A stretch of DNA of 64,000 bases from Paragorgia papillata (lineage: Eukaryota; Cnidaria; Anthozoa; Scleralcyonacea; Coralliidae): assembly GCA_035771165.1 (NCBI GenBank), contig JAWNZC010000338.1, positions 2,216,001 to 2,280,000 on the forward strand. The letters run 5' to 3'. A model generated the notes under the pieces. The model was not told the origin of the DNA. It did no database searches and was given only the letters and a program-made list of their open reading frames with translations. This document shows, in pieces, positions 55,595 through 64,000 of the stretch. A program made the translations under genes and the position numbers. Within the stretch, counting starts at the first letter, position 1. Each line of letters opens with the position of its first letter.

Positions 55595-55645
55595 CCAGAG
55601 GTGAATAAAATTGTGTGGCGTTGGCCAGAATAAAACTAATGTAGA
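55595..55645. repeat. Core of the TTAAC-unit family, decayed
   Basis: GTGAATAAAATTGTGTGGCG then TTGGCCAGAATAAAACT matches the core in the orientation of 23423-23460. Confidence 0.5.
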
Positions 55646-55687
55646 CAGAAAATTTTAATCGTTTTTAATACCTAATTCTATATTTGG

Positions 55688-55719
<32 letters not shown>

Positions 55720-55720
<1 letters not shown>

Positions 55721-56150
55721 TTAAGACAATTAGCGATATCTGATGACATCTGCATGTAGTTTTTAATTACCTTGTTATTCTTTATCTGTTTCTGTTGTTT
55801 GTTTAATTGTTTGTTTTTTAATTCATATGATATTAATGATATAGCTAGAAAATCTTAAGTCTTTTTACAGTCTTTATACTTTTCTCAGTACACACTGACT
55901 GTCTATATTTATATTTATTAATTTTTTTTTATAAAGTTTAATTTTCAACATAATAATACTAAACTGTTCGTGGTCAACATGAATTAAAACTGAATAAAAA
56001 TTACCCGTAGTGAGTCGTCCGTGATTATTATAAATTGCTATTCGCAAATCATACTGTTTATACTTTACATGCGAAAATACGTAAAAATCTTAAATCCAAT
56101 TTTGAAATCATTCTGGCTATTTTAACGTCGAACAAGTGACATTTCGTTAC
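55720..56150. other. AT-rich stretch without gene
   Basis: No exon or clear repeat structure found; very AT-rich. Confidence 0.4.
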
Positions 56151-56154
56151 TAAG

Positions 56155-56710
56155 GAGGTGTTTATACATGGAGGCGAGCCAGCCCGCGGGTACCCGGGCT
56201 AGCGCTGCGTGCTTGTGCTATTATTTCTTGTGTTTATATGAGCTAGAGCCGAGCCAGCCCGCCTAGCCGAGATCTCGCTTTGTGAGACCGAGATCTCAGT
56301 TACCCAGGCTCTTTTTTTCCCGTGTAAAGGCTGATTTCCAGTCAGTGGCATTTTGCGAGCGGGCGGAATTTTTCTTTGTCTTGTGAGCTCTCGAGCGGAA
56401 CTAATCTAATTCAGAGCACAAAAGACAAAGAAAAATTCCGCCCGCTCGCAAAATTCCACTGACTGGAAATCAGCCTTAAACACCATTGACCGGGCTACCC
56501 GGGCGGGCTGGCGCTAAAAGCTTCGTACACGCGACAAAATTTGTTTTTATCGACGTATTCAAATTCACAAGTTCTGCTTGTTCATGTACAGTTCATATTT
56601 AAAACAATGAGACTTCGTGTCTTACCAGAACTGATAAATTACGCAATTAGCACAAGGAAGCCAGCCCGACTAACCCTTCTCATGTAAACATAATAAAAAG
56701 CGGGCTAGTT
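56155..56710. mobile_element. GGCGAGCCAGCCCG element, copy 2
   Basis: Left end GGTGTTTATACATGGAGGCG then AGCCAGCCCG. The interior is shared with 6590-7045. It is interrupted by a nested MITE at 56328-56476. The right end is truncated (..AAAAAGCGGGCTAG). Confidence 0.72.
56328..56476. mobile_element. Nested Harbinger-like MITE, TAA duplication
   Basis: 149 bases with 55-base arms starting AGGCTGATTTCCAGTCAGTG, flanked by TAA on both sides. Copy 1 of the host element reads CATGTAAACACGATTGACC without it, which is the empty site. Confidence 0.88.
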
Positions 56711-56879
56711 CAGTCACATAAAATCAGATCTTGACAGTCTTCTCACGCCGGAGAACAAATACATTTACTGATTAAGAGACAAATATTGAAAGCCGAGAAA
56801 AAAACAATATAATCATGACAAACTTGCAAACAGTAAAGCCAGATATAATCATATACTGCCATTTGCAAGCGACCGCCGG

Positions 56880-57240
56880 TTACACACGTAAAAATCTCAC
56901 AGGCTATAACATGGTTGTTGGCCCAACAACCCATGAACAGCACTGTTAACATGCTAGAACAGGATTGGTGAAATAACAGCATTGTTCAAGCATGTTTCAA
57001 CATGTTGTTACAGCTTGGCGAATCAACAAGGCTTGTTCAGGCATGCATGTTACAACAAGCAAAACCTAGCTTGATACAACAACCAAGTTCATGGTTGTTG
57101 TAACATGGCTGTTCAATCTTGTTGTTTCATCATGCCCGAACAACATATTGTATCATGCATGAACAACGCTGTTGATTTAACATGATAGTTTTGTTGTTCA
57201 TTAACAGGCATGAACAACGCTGTCGTTCGTTCGTGTCTGT
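56880..57240. mobile_element. GTTGTTCA-word element, copy
   Basis: Starts ACACACGTAAAAATCTCAC and is built of CATGTTGTTACAGC, GTTGTAACATGGC and CATGAACAACGCTGTT variants. Relative of 17266-17745. Confidence 0.6.
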
Positions 57241-57352
57241 TGCGAGTGTTCGTGTTCTGAGCGAGGAACACGCGAGGGTTCTCGAAGTGTTCTCGACACT
57301 TTCACGCAACCCGCCATATGAACCAAAACACATGGCGTTCAGTTCAAAGTTA

Positions 57353-58225
57353 TGCACCAGTCAATATAAACACCCGCACACCCCCCCGGCCGGGACATAG
57401 CGGGGCATTTGACTTGCACACAGGTCAAATATCGTCTAATGCCCCGCATCCCAGGGCAGTTTCTTTATTCTAATAGCATAAAAAGCCCCGGTCAAATGCC
57501 CCCGCCCCTTTAAAACACAACACAACATTTAAAACAAAATTGTAATGAAAACTGTTTTAGCAATTTCGAAATTGCACTAGAGGCCTGGAAATAGCGAGGT
57601 TGACAATGCAACAGGGGTTGTTTTTGGGGACGGGTTCTTTTCTCATGTCCCAAATAACAGCGCAATGATGCCTTGCTGACCTCGCTATTCCCAGGTTTCT
57701 GACACAATTCTGAAATTGTTAATGCTATTTCAGGTCTCAGCTGGCACAATTCTGACATGGCTAATAATCCAAACATATACATACACATATACATTTATAT
57801 ATATTATAGAAAATCACTGACGAATGCTTTGTCATGCAAATGATTCACTTGACTGGCCGTGCGATTAATATAAACGAGAAATAATAATGGAAATGGCATT
57901 TTCAAATGTTAGATAAAACTTTAATGAAAAGAGCTACTACGGATGGCCTATTTAACTTTAAAACTAGCACAATTCTTCTCCACTACGAACTCTTCCATGT
58001 CGGCCATTTACAGAGAGACAGTCCGGAAATTTCCATACCAGTCTTTTCTCCGTCAGGGTACAATGCCCCGGTCCTGTCCCCCGCTGATTGTTTGTATACA
58101 GTACAAAAGCAGTAAAATACCCCGGTATGCGCGGACGTTTTTCCTATCAAATCACAGGAAATTCCCCGGTAATGCCCCGCTATGTCCCGGCCGGGGGGGT
58201 GCGGGGGTTTATATTGACTGGTGCA
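57353..58225. mobile_element. TTA-flanked element, TGCACCAGTCAATATAAACA ends
   Basis: The left arm TGCACCAGTCAATATAAACA, CCCGCACACCCCCCCGGCCG and GGACATAGCGGGGCATT is inverted at the right end. TTA flanks both sides (57350-57352, 58226-58228), as in PIF/Harbinger elements. The interior (about 750 bases) has ATGCCCCG words in both senses and a second inverted pair around GACCTCGCTATTCCCAGG. The frames inside are not convincing genes. Confidence 0.8.
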
Positions 58226-58392
58226 TTAGTAATGCTTTCAGTTATGAGATCTTTATGTGCATCATGTTGAACCAGCAGCTGTAAAAAAACGATTATTGCG
58301 TAAAAGTAGTTGTTCTTCACTGTATCTGCATTTCTGCTAATTCTGCACGCGCTTCGCCGCTTCCTTGACATTAAACCAAATTTATTTTATAG

Positions 58393-58499
58393 AAACTCGA
58401 TGGATACAACCTAAGGTGCATGCAGTATATGTATGGGACCACAACGTTGTCAACGGCAAAGATCTACTTTAATACTGAGGAAGACAAAAAATCTCAAAG
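58393..58499 (+). CDS. Candidate exon, unknown protein
   Basis: A TTTATTTTATAG acceptor and a CAAAG|GTAGAT donor bound an open segment: KLDGYNLRCMQYMYGTTTLS then TAKIYFNTEEDKKSQ. The composition looks like real protein and the opposite strand is closed. Neighbouring exons on this strand were not found, and downstream the strongest signals are on the - strand. It could be an isolated exon of a gene whose other parts are unrecognised, or a pseudo-exon. Confidence 0.35.
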
Positions 58500-58509
58500 G
58501 TAGATATCA

Positions 58510-59320
58510 ATTTATTCTAATTTTGAATACATGTAAATGAATAGGCTACAGTACATCCTGGGCCATTCCATTTAATATCCACACCCCCCTATGGACGAGG
58601 TCACTCAAAATTCAACCCCTAAGAAGAAAAGATCAAAGGATGCCGACGTGGCCCCCTTTTAATGGCTAATTGTTCATATTCCGAACATATGTTTTTGTCA
58701 AATATTAAAAACCTGAATGATTCCATTTAACCCGTGATTTAACATAAATTTAACATAAAAAAATAGATAAGTGAAAACACTTTAATGCAGCATAAAATAT
58801 CTATTAAAATGTAAGATCCAAAAGCAAGTTTACTTAGTCTTATAGAGACTATTTCTTACATGTACTAACCTGATGAATGACAGCAGGCATGATGCCTAAT
58901 TGTTTATATCTTGAGATTGTTTAGCAATATACACGATTCACAGCTATGATACTCCGTATAATTTTGACTCCCACATGAATATTGACAAGGTGGAAAGAAA
59001 AGGCAATACTTGAGTTACAGTTAAAAAACGAGAAAAATTATTGATGGACTTAATATTGACTTGTCAGATATTCAACAGGTGAATAATAGTCCCTACAAGA
59101 CCATTTGAGGGACTGCTTTTGGACTGATCATATCCACACTTCCCCTTTGAAGACATTTGTTCCATTCGAAGAGGAGAAGGGGGTATAATAAACTTCAGAT
59201 TTCACAGCAACAATTTTAGGGTGTTCTGAGTACAGAAAAAATCAATTTGCCATTTCTTTATTAGGGGTGTGGATATGTTTCTGGAATGTTAATAATGATC
59301 GTCTACTTTAATAAAAAAAA
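58510..59320. other. Stretch without gene
   Basis: Inverted words GTGGATAT and ATATCCACAC near 58567-58590 and 59120-59275 (CCATTTAATATCCACACCCC and GGGGTGTGGATATG) suggest a decayed foldback element covering 58565-59280. No exon found. Confidence 0.4.
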
Positions 59321-59325
59321 TATTT

Positions 59326-59496
59326 TTATTCTTGTGCTCCTCTGTAGGTGATGGCATCAGTTCTCCTCAAGACCTCCCATTGCTGCTCACTTGGTCCTCT
59401 GACCACATAATGCGCTTCTTTCCACTGTTTATAATGGACCCAGAACTGCTCGTCTTTTCGGCACTGGGCCAATCCCTCATTGTTTACAAAGGACCG
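59326..59496 (-). CDS. Unknown gene, tentative terminal exon
   Basis: A pyrimidine-rich acceptor TTTTTGTGATTTAG|CGG precedes 56 codons: RSFVNNEGLAQCRKDEQFWV, HYKQWKEAHYVVRGPSEQQW, then EVLRRTDAITYRGAQE and TAA. The stop overlaps AATAAA (59325-59330). Confidence 0.5.
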   Translation of the reverse strand, partial: RSFVNNEGLAQCRKDEQFWVHYKQWKEAHYVVRGPSEQQWEVLRRTDAITYRGAQE

Positions 59497-62400
59497 CTAA
59501 ATCACAAAAACAATAATTATAACTACTGGAATGTACATTGAAAATTATGGAAACAGAAGTTCTTGTAAATCATGTTATTATGGATTATCCAAATCTGACA
59601 TGCCATACCACAAGTACAAGGTCCTTGTACAATGCATCTTCTAAGGTGGAATGGAACTTTACTCCCAGCAAAGAGGCAATTTTGGAGATGCATGATCTCC
59701 TTGGTGATGGCATTTTGGAGCTGGGCCCAGCAACCTGTGGCCAGTACCTAAAACCAAGTGAAATTATAAAGATTATAAACAATGGAATATACAGTATTCA
59801 GAATCAGGACAGAAAAATGGGGACATTAGGGAGTCAGGTTTATGTAGTTAGTGGACTGAAGCCTTATTCATTGAGAACTAAACTTTCATTTATGTTATGT
59901 AATGGTGAAACAAGCCCTTTAGTGTATACACAGCAAAAACCGGTCAGTATGAAGCATAAAACCAGTTATTGTATATCTATATGGGTGAGTTCTTACACAC
60001 CGTTTTTCTTCTGCACGCCAGTACATTAACGTTGCCTTCTCAAAAGTTCTGGTGTGCCCAAGAAGATCCTGTTCACTTAAGCTGTATGGAGTGTTATGGA
60101 ATTCTTGTTTAAATTTTTCCTAATAATGTTAACAAACACAGAGGGTTACAAGTATGTTTACCAATAATGGACAAACTGCAAGACTACCTAATTTACTGTA
60201 ATCGCAAAATAACAATATTTTTTGAATATTACTGTTTGGTATAGAATACTTACTGTCTTGGTGATGTTTCCAACAGGATTTCTTCCCAACTGAATATATG
60301 CCTTGGCAAATATTTTAATCAAATTGGCCTAAAAGAATAAGGGAGTGTGAACAATATTTTATAGTAAATGTAAACTAATGAGTATATAAGGAAAAAAAAT
60401 TAAAATATATGTATGGTACTATATCTTAATTTGGAATAAATGAAAATGTTACCGCATGAGTTGACTTAGTCAAGTCAACATTTTTTAGTAACATTTCCTT
60501 TTTTAAAAGGTTTAATTTAGTCTCCATTTCCGTCTGCTGTTTCATCACTAATTGCACGATTTCCTTGATTTCCCTCAGTTCTGCTCTTATTCCATCATCT
60601 CGACCAATGTTCTCATCAATGTTCACATCTTGGGTTTCTAAATCTAAACCAACATTACTTATATTAAACCTGGCGATGTATATGATTTAGTGTGACCAGC
60701 ATAAGATAGTGTGGCAGGGAACCCATGAATTCGTCAATTATAAATTCACAGAAATGGGATATAACTTTTGACCCTGTAAACCAGATACAAGTAATGCAAA
60801 ATAGTACTAAGCTCGTCTCACCTAAAAAGGGTAAAAATTGTGCTTTTCAGCAGTTTACTTCGGCAGATAATTTTGCTTCTCAAGAATAGCAGGGGTGAAA
60901 GTTTAAAGATTTATTTCTACTTGGCATTGGTGATGCGTTACCAACAGACGACGGTAGCTTATTTTGGCTTGTAAACCATGAAAATTTTCTTTTCGCTGAT
61001 GATACTCTGCTACTCGAGGAAGTCTCCACGCCTGGAACAGCTGCTCAAACTTTGAACAATGACTTAAATGCTATTTCTTTGTGGTCAGATAAATGTTTAG
61101 TGACAATGAATGCATCAAAGACAAAAAGCATTATATTTTCTCGAAAAAGAATCAAACCTGATCATCCTGTTTTGAAACTAAGTGACAATGCCATTGATGA
61201 AGTAAGTACTCACGAGCATTTAGGTGTTTTATTCTCCAGTAATATGTCTTGGAAAGCCCATATTGTTAAGTTATATGAAAAGGCTTCAAAAAAATTAAAT
61301 TTATTAAAGGGTTTTAAATTTAAGCTGTCAAGATCAACTTTAGAGATTTTGTATAAATCTCTTGTTCGTTCTAGTATGGAATATGCTGATGTTGTCTGGG
61401 ACGGGTGTACCATGGGTGAATCTGACCTATTGGAAAGTGTCCAGTATGATGCCGCAAAATTAATTTCTGGTGCTATGAAAGGTACTCACAGAGAAAGTTT
61501 ATTGCTTGATTGTAGCTTGCAGAAGCTATCTAACCGAAGAAAAATTCATAAATTACTATTAATGTATAAAATGGTTAAGGGTTTAGCGCCAACAAATCTT
61601 TCGGCTCTCTGTCCTATTTATGTTAGCCAGCGAGCTCCCTATAGTCTTCGAACGAGTAACGACTTGTGTCTACCTTTCATTCGTACTGAAAAATCAAAGA
61701 GGTCTTTTCTATATTCAACTACTAGTTTGTGGAATAGCCTCTCTGAATCGTCACGCGAATCAGTATCAATTGCTTCCTTCAAAAATGACTTGTTGCGTGG
61801 CATGTTTTATATACCTCCTGTTAATAAACTAGTTTACCTTGGGGACTGATATCTTTCTGTTTTACATACGAGATTAAGATTAAAAAATTGTGGTTTAAAT
61901 TACTATATTTTTTTAATAAATTGCATACTATCTCCGTCTTGCACCTGTGGTGCACCTAAAGAAGATGTAACCCATCATTATTTAATGTTTTGTCCTCGAT
62001 TTGCTGCTCTACACGCTTCAATGCTTGCCTCTGTCATGCATCTTGCCGGTAATAGGTGGTCCAATTTGAATACATCAGAACAAGTAGATATATTATTATA
62101 TGGTTCAACGGACCTGGACTTTTATTCTAATGCTGTTATTCTCTCAAAAGTAAGATCTTTTATAAGCCATACTAAACGTTTCTCATAAGTTAATTTGATT
62201 TCTGTTAATAGAAGTATCAACTGCTCTAGTCAATTACTATCATTTATTTATTTATTTTTATTTTTTTTGGTACTGTATGCTTGTCCTTTCTTGTTCGTGG
62301 TCCTCATAATAATGTATGTAATGTAAATTAACATGAGCCCCCATGATGAGCTTTTAGCTCTTGGGGTTATTGTTGTCCAAAATATTGTTTAAATTAAAAA

Positions 62401-62784
62401 AATTAAAAAAATTAAAAATCGAGGAGAAATATTAGTATTTTAACATGGTCGAGAACGACACTGAAACAAACTCAAGCTATTTTACTACGTGAATAATAAA
62501 AAAAACATGCAGAGATATAAAATACATTGAGTTTAATTACCTTCACTTGCAATTGAAAAACTTTCTAGCCTTCTCCGTTGACTCAGCGGTTGTTGAAAAA
62601 TATCTTCGGCACTGTAAGCGCAATTTAGTTTTTGAAATAAGAGAACTGCGATGAAAACTCAACCATTCAAAGGTTATTTATTACTGAAGAAAACGTAAAT
62701 TATCAATAACTGTACTTACTTATCCAGACCAACTACAGGCTCTAACACACGTCTGGTTGTACGTGAACATGAAGGGTTGTTCAT
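59326..62784 (-). CDS. Seven-exon gene, coiled-coil protein of unknown family
   Basis: Proposed exons on the - strand are 62784-62720, 62611-62541, 60637-60453, 60328-60254, 60119-60001, 59747-59609 and 59496-59326, 825 nt in all (274 residues). Phases agree at every junction. The protein starts MNNPSCSRTTRRVLEPVVGL and continues through FQQPLSQRRLESFSIASEE. It then has a strong coiled coil (RAELREIKEIVQLVMKQQTE, METKLNLLKKEMLLKNVD), then ANLIKIFAKAYIQLGRNPVG and EKFKQEFHNTPYSLSEQDLL. The first five exons are well supported by splice sites. The last two are less sure: exon 6 could end at 59663, and an alternative donor at 59997 changes its frame. The gene ends with TAA overlapping an AATAAA. 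It is divergently arranged with the zinc-finger gene at 63045. I do not recognise the family. Confidence 0.6.
59609..59747 (-). CDS. Unknown gene, tentative exon 6
   Basis: Acceptor TTGGTTTTAG|G; YWPQVAGPSSKMPSPRRSCI, SKIASLLGVKFHSTLEDALY. The donor GTG|GTATGG is weak; GGA|GTAAAG at 59663 is the alternative. The + strand is also open here, so the strand choice rests on the splice signals and on continuity with exon 5. Confidence 0.4.
60001..60119 (-). CDS. Unknown gene, exon 5
   Basis: Acceptor ACATTATTAG|GAA; EKFKQEFHNTPYSLSEQDLL then GHTRTFEKATLMYWRAEEK. The end is either CG|GTGTGT (60001) or four bases further, TGT|GTAAGA. Confidence 0.6.
60254..60328 (-). CDS. Unknown gene, exon 4
   Basis: Acceptor TTTTAG|GCC; ANLIKIFAKAYIQLGRNPVG, NITKT; donor ACA|GTAAGT. 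Confidence 0.65.
60453..60637 (-). CDS. Unknown gene, exon 3 (coiled coil)
   Basis: Acceptor GATTTAG|AA; 61 codons with heptad-like spacing of Ile/Leu/Val/Met from GIRAELREIKEIVQL to KKEMLLKNV; donor GCG|GTAACA. It reads best as a dimerising helix. Confidence 0.7.
60903..62418 (+). mobile_element. 5'-truncated LINE in the intron of the - strand gene
   Basis: It starts inside the reverse transcriptase palm and ends in (AATTAAAAA)n. It lies in antisense orientation within intron 2 of the coiled-coil gene. The length is about 1.5 kb. No target duplication was identified. Confidence 0.82.
60960..62188 (+). pseudogene. LINE reverse transcriptase C-terminal half, one stop
   Basis: The frame carries the catalytic-box remnant FLFADDTLLLEEVST (FADD, about 60990), then LWSDKCLVTMNASKTKSIIF, HLGVLFSSNMSW, LVRSSMEYADVVWDG and LWNSLSESSRESVSIASFKN. 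After an in-frame TGA at 61847-61849 the same frame continues VLHTRLRLKNCGLN, then CTCGAPKEDVTHHYLMFCPR, a C-x-C-x7-H-x4-C metal-binding-like tail common to CR1/jockey-type LINEs. The TGA is consistent with a CpG transition of CGA. Apart from the truncation and this stop the frame is intact, so the copy is young. Confidence 0.82.
62541..62611 (-). CDS. Unknown gene, exon 2
   Basis: Acceptor CTTACAG|T; AEDIFQQPLSQRRLESFSIA, SE; donor G|GTAATT. The split codons fit exons 1 and 3. Confidence 0.65.
62720..62784 (-). CDS. Unknown gene, exon 1
   Basis: ATG at 62784, 21 codons (MNNPSCSRTTRRVLEPVVGL, D) plus two bases to a canonical donor AA|GTAAGT. Confidence 0.65.
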
Positions 62785-63044
62785 ATTGCCAACTTTATTA
62801 ATTTTTTTTCTCACAAAAGTAAAAAAGATAAGCAAAAAAAAAAAAGGAAAATCACGAAGACAGGTTAATATTGCTTCAAAGTTGCACAACACTTTGCGAC
62901 CGAAGAACCAATCAAAATGAAGCTTTAATTATAGACAGCCAATCAGAATGCAGTACATCGCCTAATGATTTCCGTCAAAACAAACATTTTAATTGCGGGG
63001 CTTTCCTTTTCTTGTGGCGGGGGATTTAAACAAATTAAAGCACA
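62785..63044. promoter_or_regulatory. Bidirectional promoter of the divergent gene pair
   Basis: 260 bases separate the two start codons. They contain two CCAATCA boxes (62908-62914 and 62939-62945), the binding site of NF-Y, which is common in bidirectional animal promoters. There is no TATA box near either gene. Confidence 0.5.
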
Positions 63045-63447
63045 ATGAAGAAGAGAACGTGTCGCCATTACTGCAGAACTTGTCACTAGTTGAGTTTCGA
63101 GGATACGAAACGATACGATAAACATGTAACGTCAAAGCGGCATGTTATTGAGGAGCTAATTTTGTCAGACAACACAGCCAGGGAAACGTTGCTTGTTCAG
63201 GATGAAAATGAAGAACCATTATTTGTGTGTATAGACGAAGGAGAAGATGACGAGTTCAATGAATATTTTACTCAGGATGAAATGAGCCAACGGAGAACCA
63301 TCAGCTTGGAAATACAATAGAACAATTTTTCTCTCCAGATGAAGTTGAACGTCAGTTGTCCCAGGAGCTTATAAACGACGAGTCAGAAAACAGTGAGGAG
63401 TCAGAAAACAGTGAGGAGTTTGGAGATGGAAATGAATGTGTACCAAG
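63045..63447 (+). pseudogene. Zinc-finger-like acidic protein, exon 1, two lesions
   Basis: ATG at 63045 opens MKKRTCRHYCRTCH. TAG (63087-63089) interrupts, and the same frame continues LSFEDTKRYDKHVTSKRHVI. Together this spells a finger of the form C-x2-C-x14-H-x5-H. An acidic region follows (VCIDEGEDDEFNEYFTQDE). At an AAA run (63280-63282) the frame must slip by one base to continue NEPTENHQLGNTIEQFFSPD, EVERQLSQELINDESENSEE. The exon then ends AAG|GTTTCT. One stop plus one frameshift in an otherwise well-kept frame suggests a recent pseudogene, an assembly error, or an unusual exon structure. The family was not recognised; a DNA-binding or transposon-derived protein is possible. Confidence 0.55.
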
Positions 63448-63626
63448 GTTTCTGATATGATTACAATTAATTCATATAATTATAGTTACAATTAATATAC
63501 CAATACATGTACATGTACTATACCAATACTGGATATCTCCTATTTAGCCTATTCTCATTAACTTACCTGATAAGTACAGTAGATACACCTTTTTGCTTAT
63601 GCACACTGTTCTTTATTATTCAACAG

Positions 63627-63739
63627 GCACCAGGCAACTTGCAATCTCACTGACCTCGGCCACGACCCCAAGATCCAAAGGTTTATTAACAACATTCCAG
63701 CTAAAGAAAGTATGTCAAGCAAAGAAATATATCAACATG
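63627..63739 (+). CDS. Zinc-finger-like gene, exon 2
   Basis: Acceptor TATTCAACAG|G; it encodes HQATCNLTDLGHDPKIQRFI and NNIPAKESMSSKEIYQH to donor G|GTAAAT. Its phase fits exon 1 (AG+G). The gene continues past the window. Confidence 0.6.
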
Positions 63740-64000
63740 GTAAATTGAGAAAGGTACAGATCTTTTCACATAATCAGCGCTTGAATTTAGTGATTGCATC
63801 AGCAGCCCTGAAAATCATTGTAATATTCAAGCCCTTTAATTCCTAAATTCAAAATCTGCCCAATTCTTTATAATTATTAATACCGTATTTCACTGTGTAT
63901 AAGTCGATTTTCTAGGACTTAAAATTGATGTCTAAAAGCCAACCTCGACCTGTATAAAGAGTCATAACATTATGCACGAAACCAATGATATTAAATTTTG
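63740..64000 (+). other. Intron start, no further exon seen
   Basis: AT-rich. TGTATAAGTCGATTTTCTAG near 63895 and AACCTCGACCTGTATAAAGA near 63940 resemble one another inverted, so a foldback element may begin here. Confidence 0.35.

Noticed and set aside
57510..58284. Frames of 94 and 113 residues
   Set aside because: They lie inside the TTA-flanked inverted-repeat element and cross its arms.
59332..59541. 69-residue + strand frame
   Set aside because: Antisense to the tentative terminal exon of the - strand gene, which has the better acceptor and composition.
59538..60029. 163-residue + strand open frame
   Set aside because: It overlaps tentative exon 6 and part of exon 5 of the - strand gene. 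The - strand gives consistent acceptor/donor sites, phase continuity and a stop plus AATAAA, so the + frame is taken as antisense shadow, with some residual doubt.

Overview
This is an AT-rich, intron-rich metazoan nuclear window. It holds real exons of conserved animal genes set in a very dense field of short inverted-repeat (foldback/MITE) elements. An early-branching animal, most likely an anthozoan cnidarian such as a stony coral, fits best. That is inference from style: long introns full of short DNA transposons, CR1/L2-like LINE tails, and animal-type WDR82 and DNAJB9. No database search was run.

Layout. (1) 1-7.8 kb, + strand: the 3' part of a DNAJB9/ERdj4-like gene, with two exons, a stop and a poly(A) signal; the J-domain start lies upstream of the window or was missed. 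(2) 15.2-41.3 kb, - strand: a complete nine-exon WDR82 gene. I joined it exon by exon with consistent splice phases (966 nt, 321 aa). Its introns hold most of the transposons. (3) 43-47.6 kb: an intergenic, repeat-rich stretch. (4) 47.6-53.1 kb, - strand: a small secreted six-cysteine prepropeptide gene with a TATA box, a 5' UTR exon, a signal-peptide exon and a mature-peptide exon. (5) 54-58.3 kb: nested MITEs. (6) 59.3-64 kb: a divergent gene pair. On the - strand is a seven-exon gene with a coiled coil and no recognised family, carrying a 5'-truncated LINE in intron 2. On the + strand is a zinc-finger-like acidic-protein gene interrupted by an in-frame stop and a one-base frameshift; it runs off the window.

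Most of the remaining sequence resolves into named element structures. They include hAT-like elements with 8-bp target duplications, Mutator-like elements with 9-bp duplications, PIF/Harbinger-like elements with TAA/TTA duplications, TA-flanked mariner/pogo-like elements, giant hairpins with a shared apex motif, and a family of about 110-bp units with a conserved hairpin core. The most striking single observation is a 9-bp-TSD element inserted exactly at the 5' splice site of WDR82 exon 3, so that the duplicated target is the first nine bases of the intron. No rRNA, tRNA or CRISPR was recognised.
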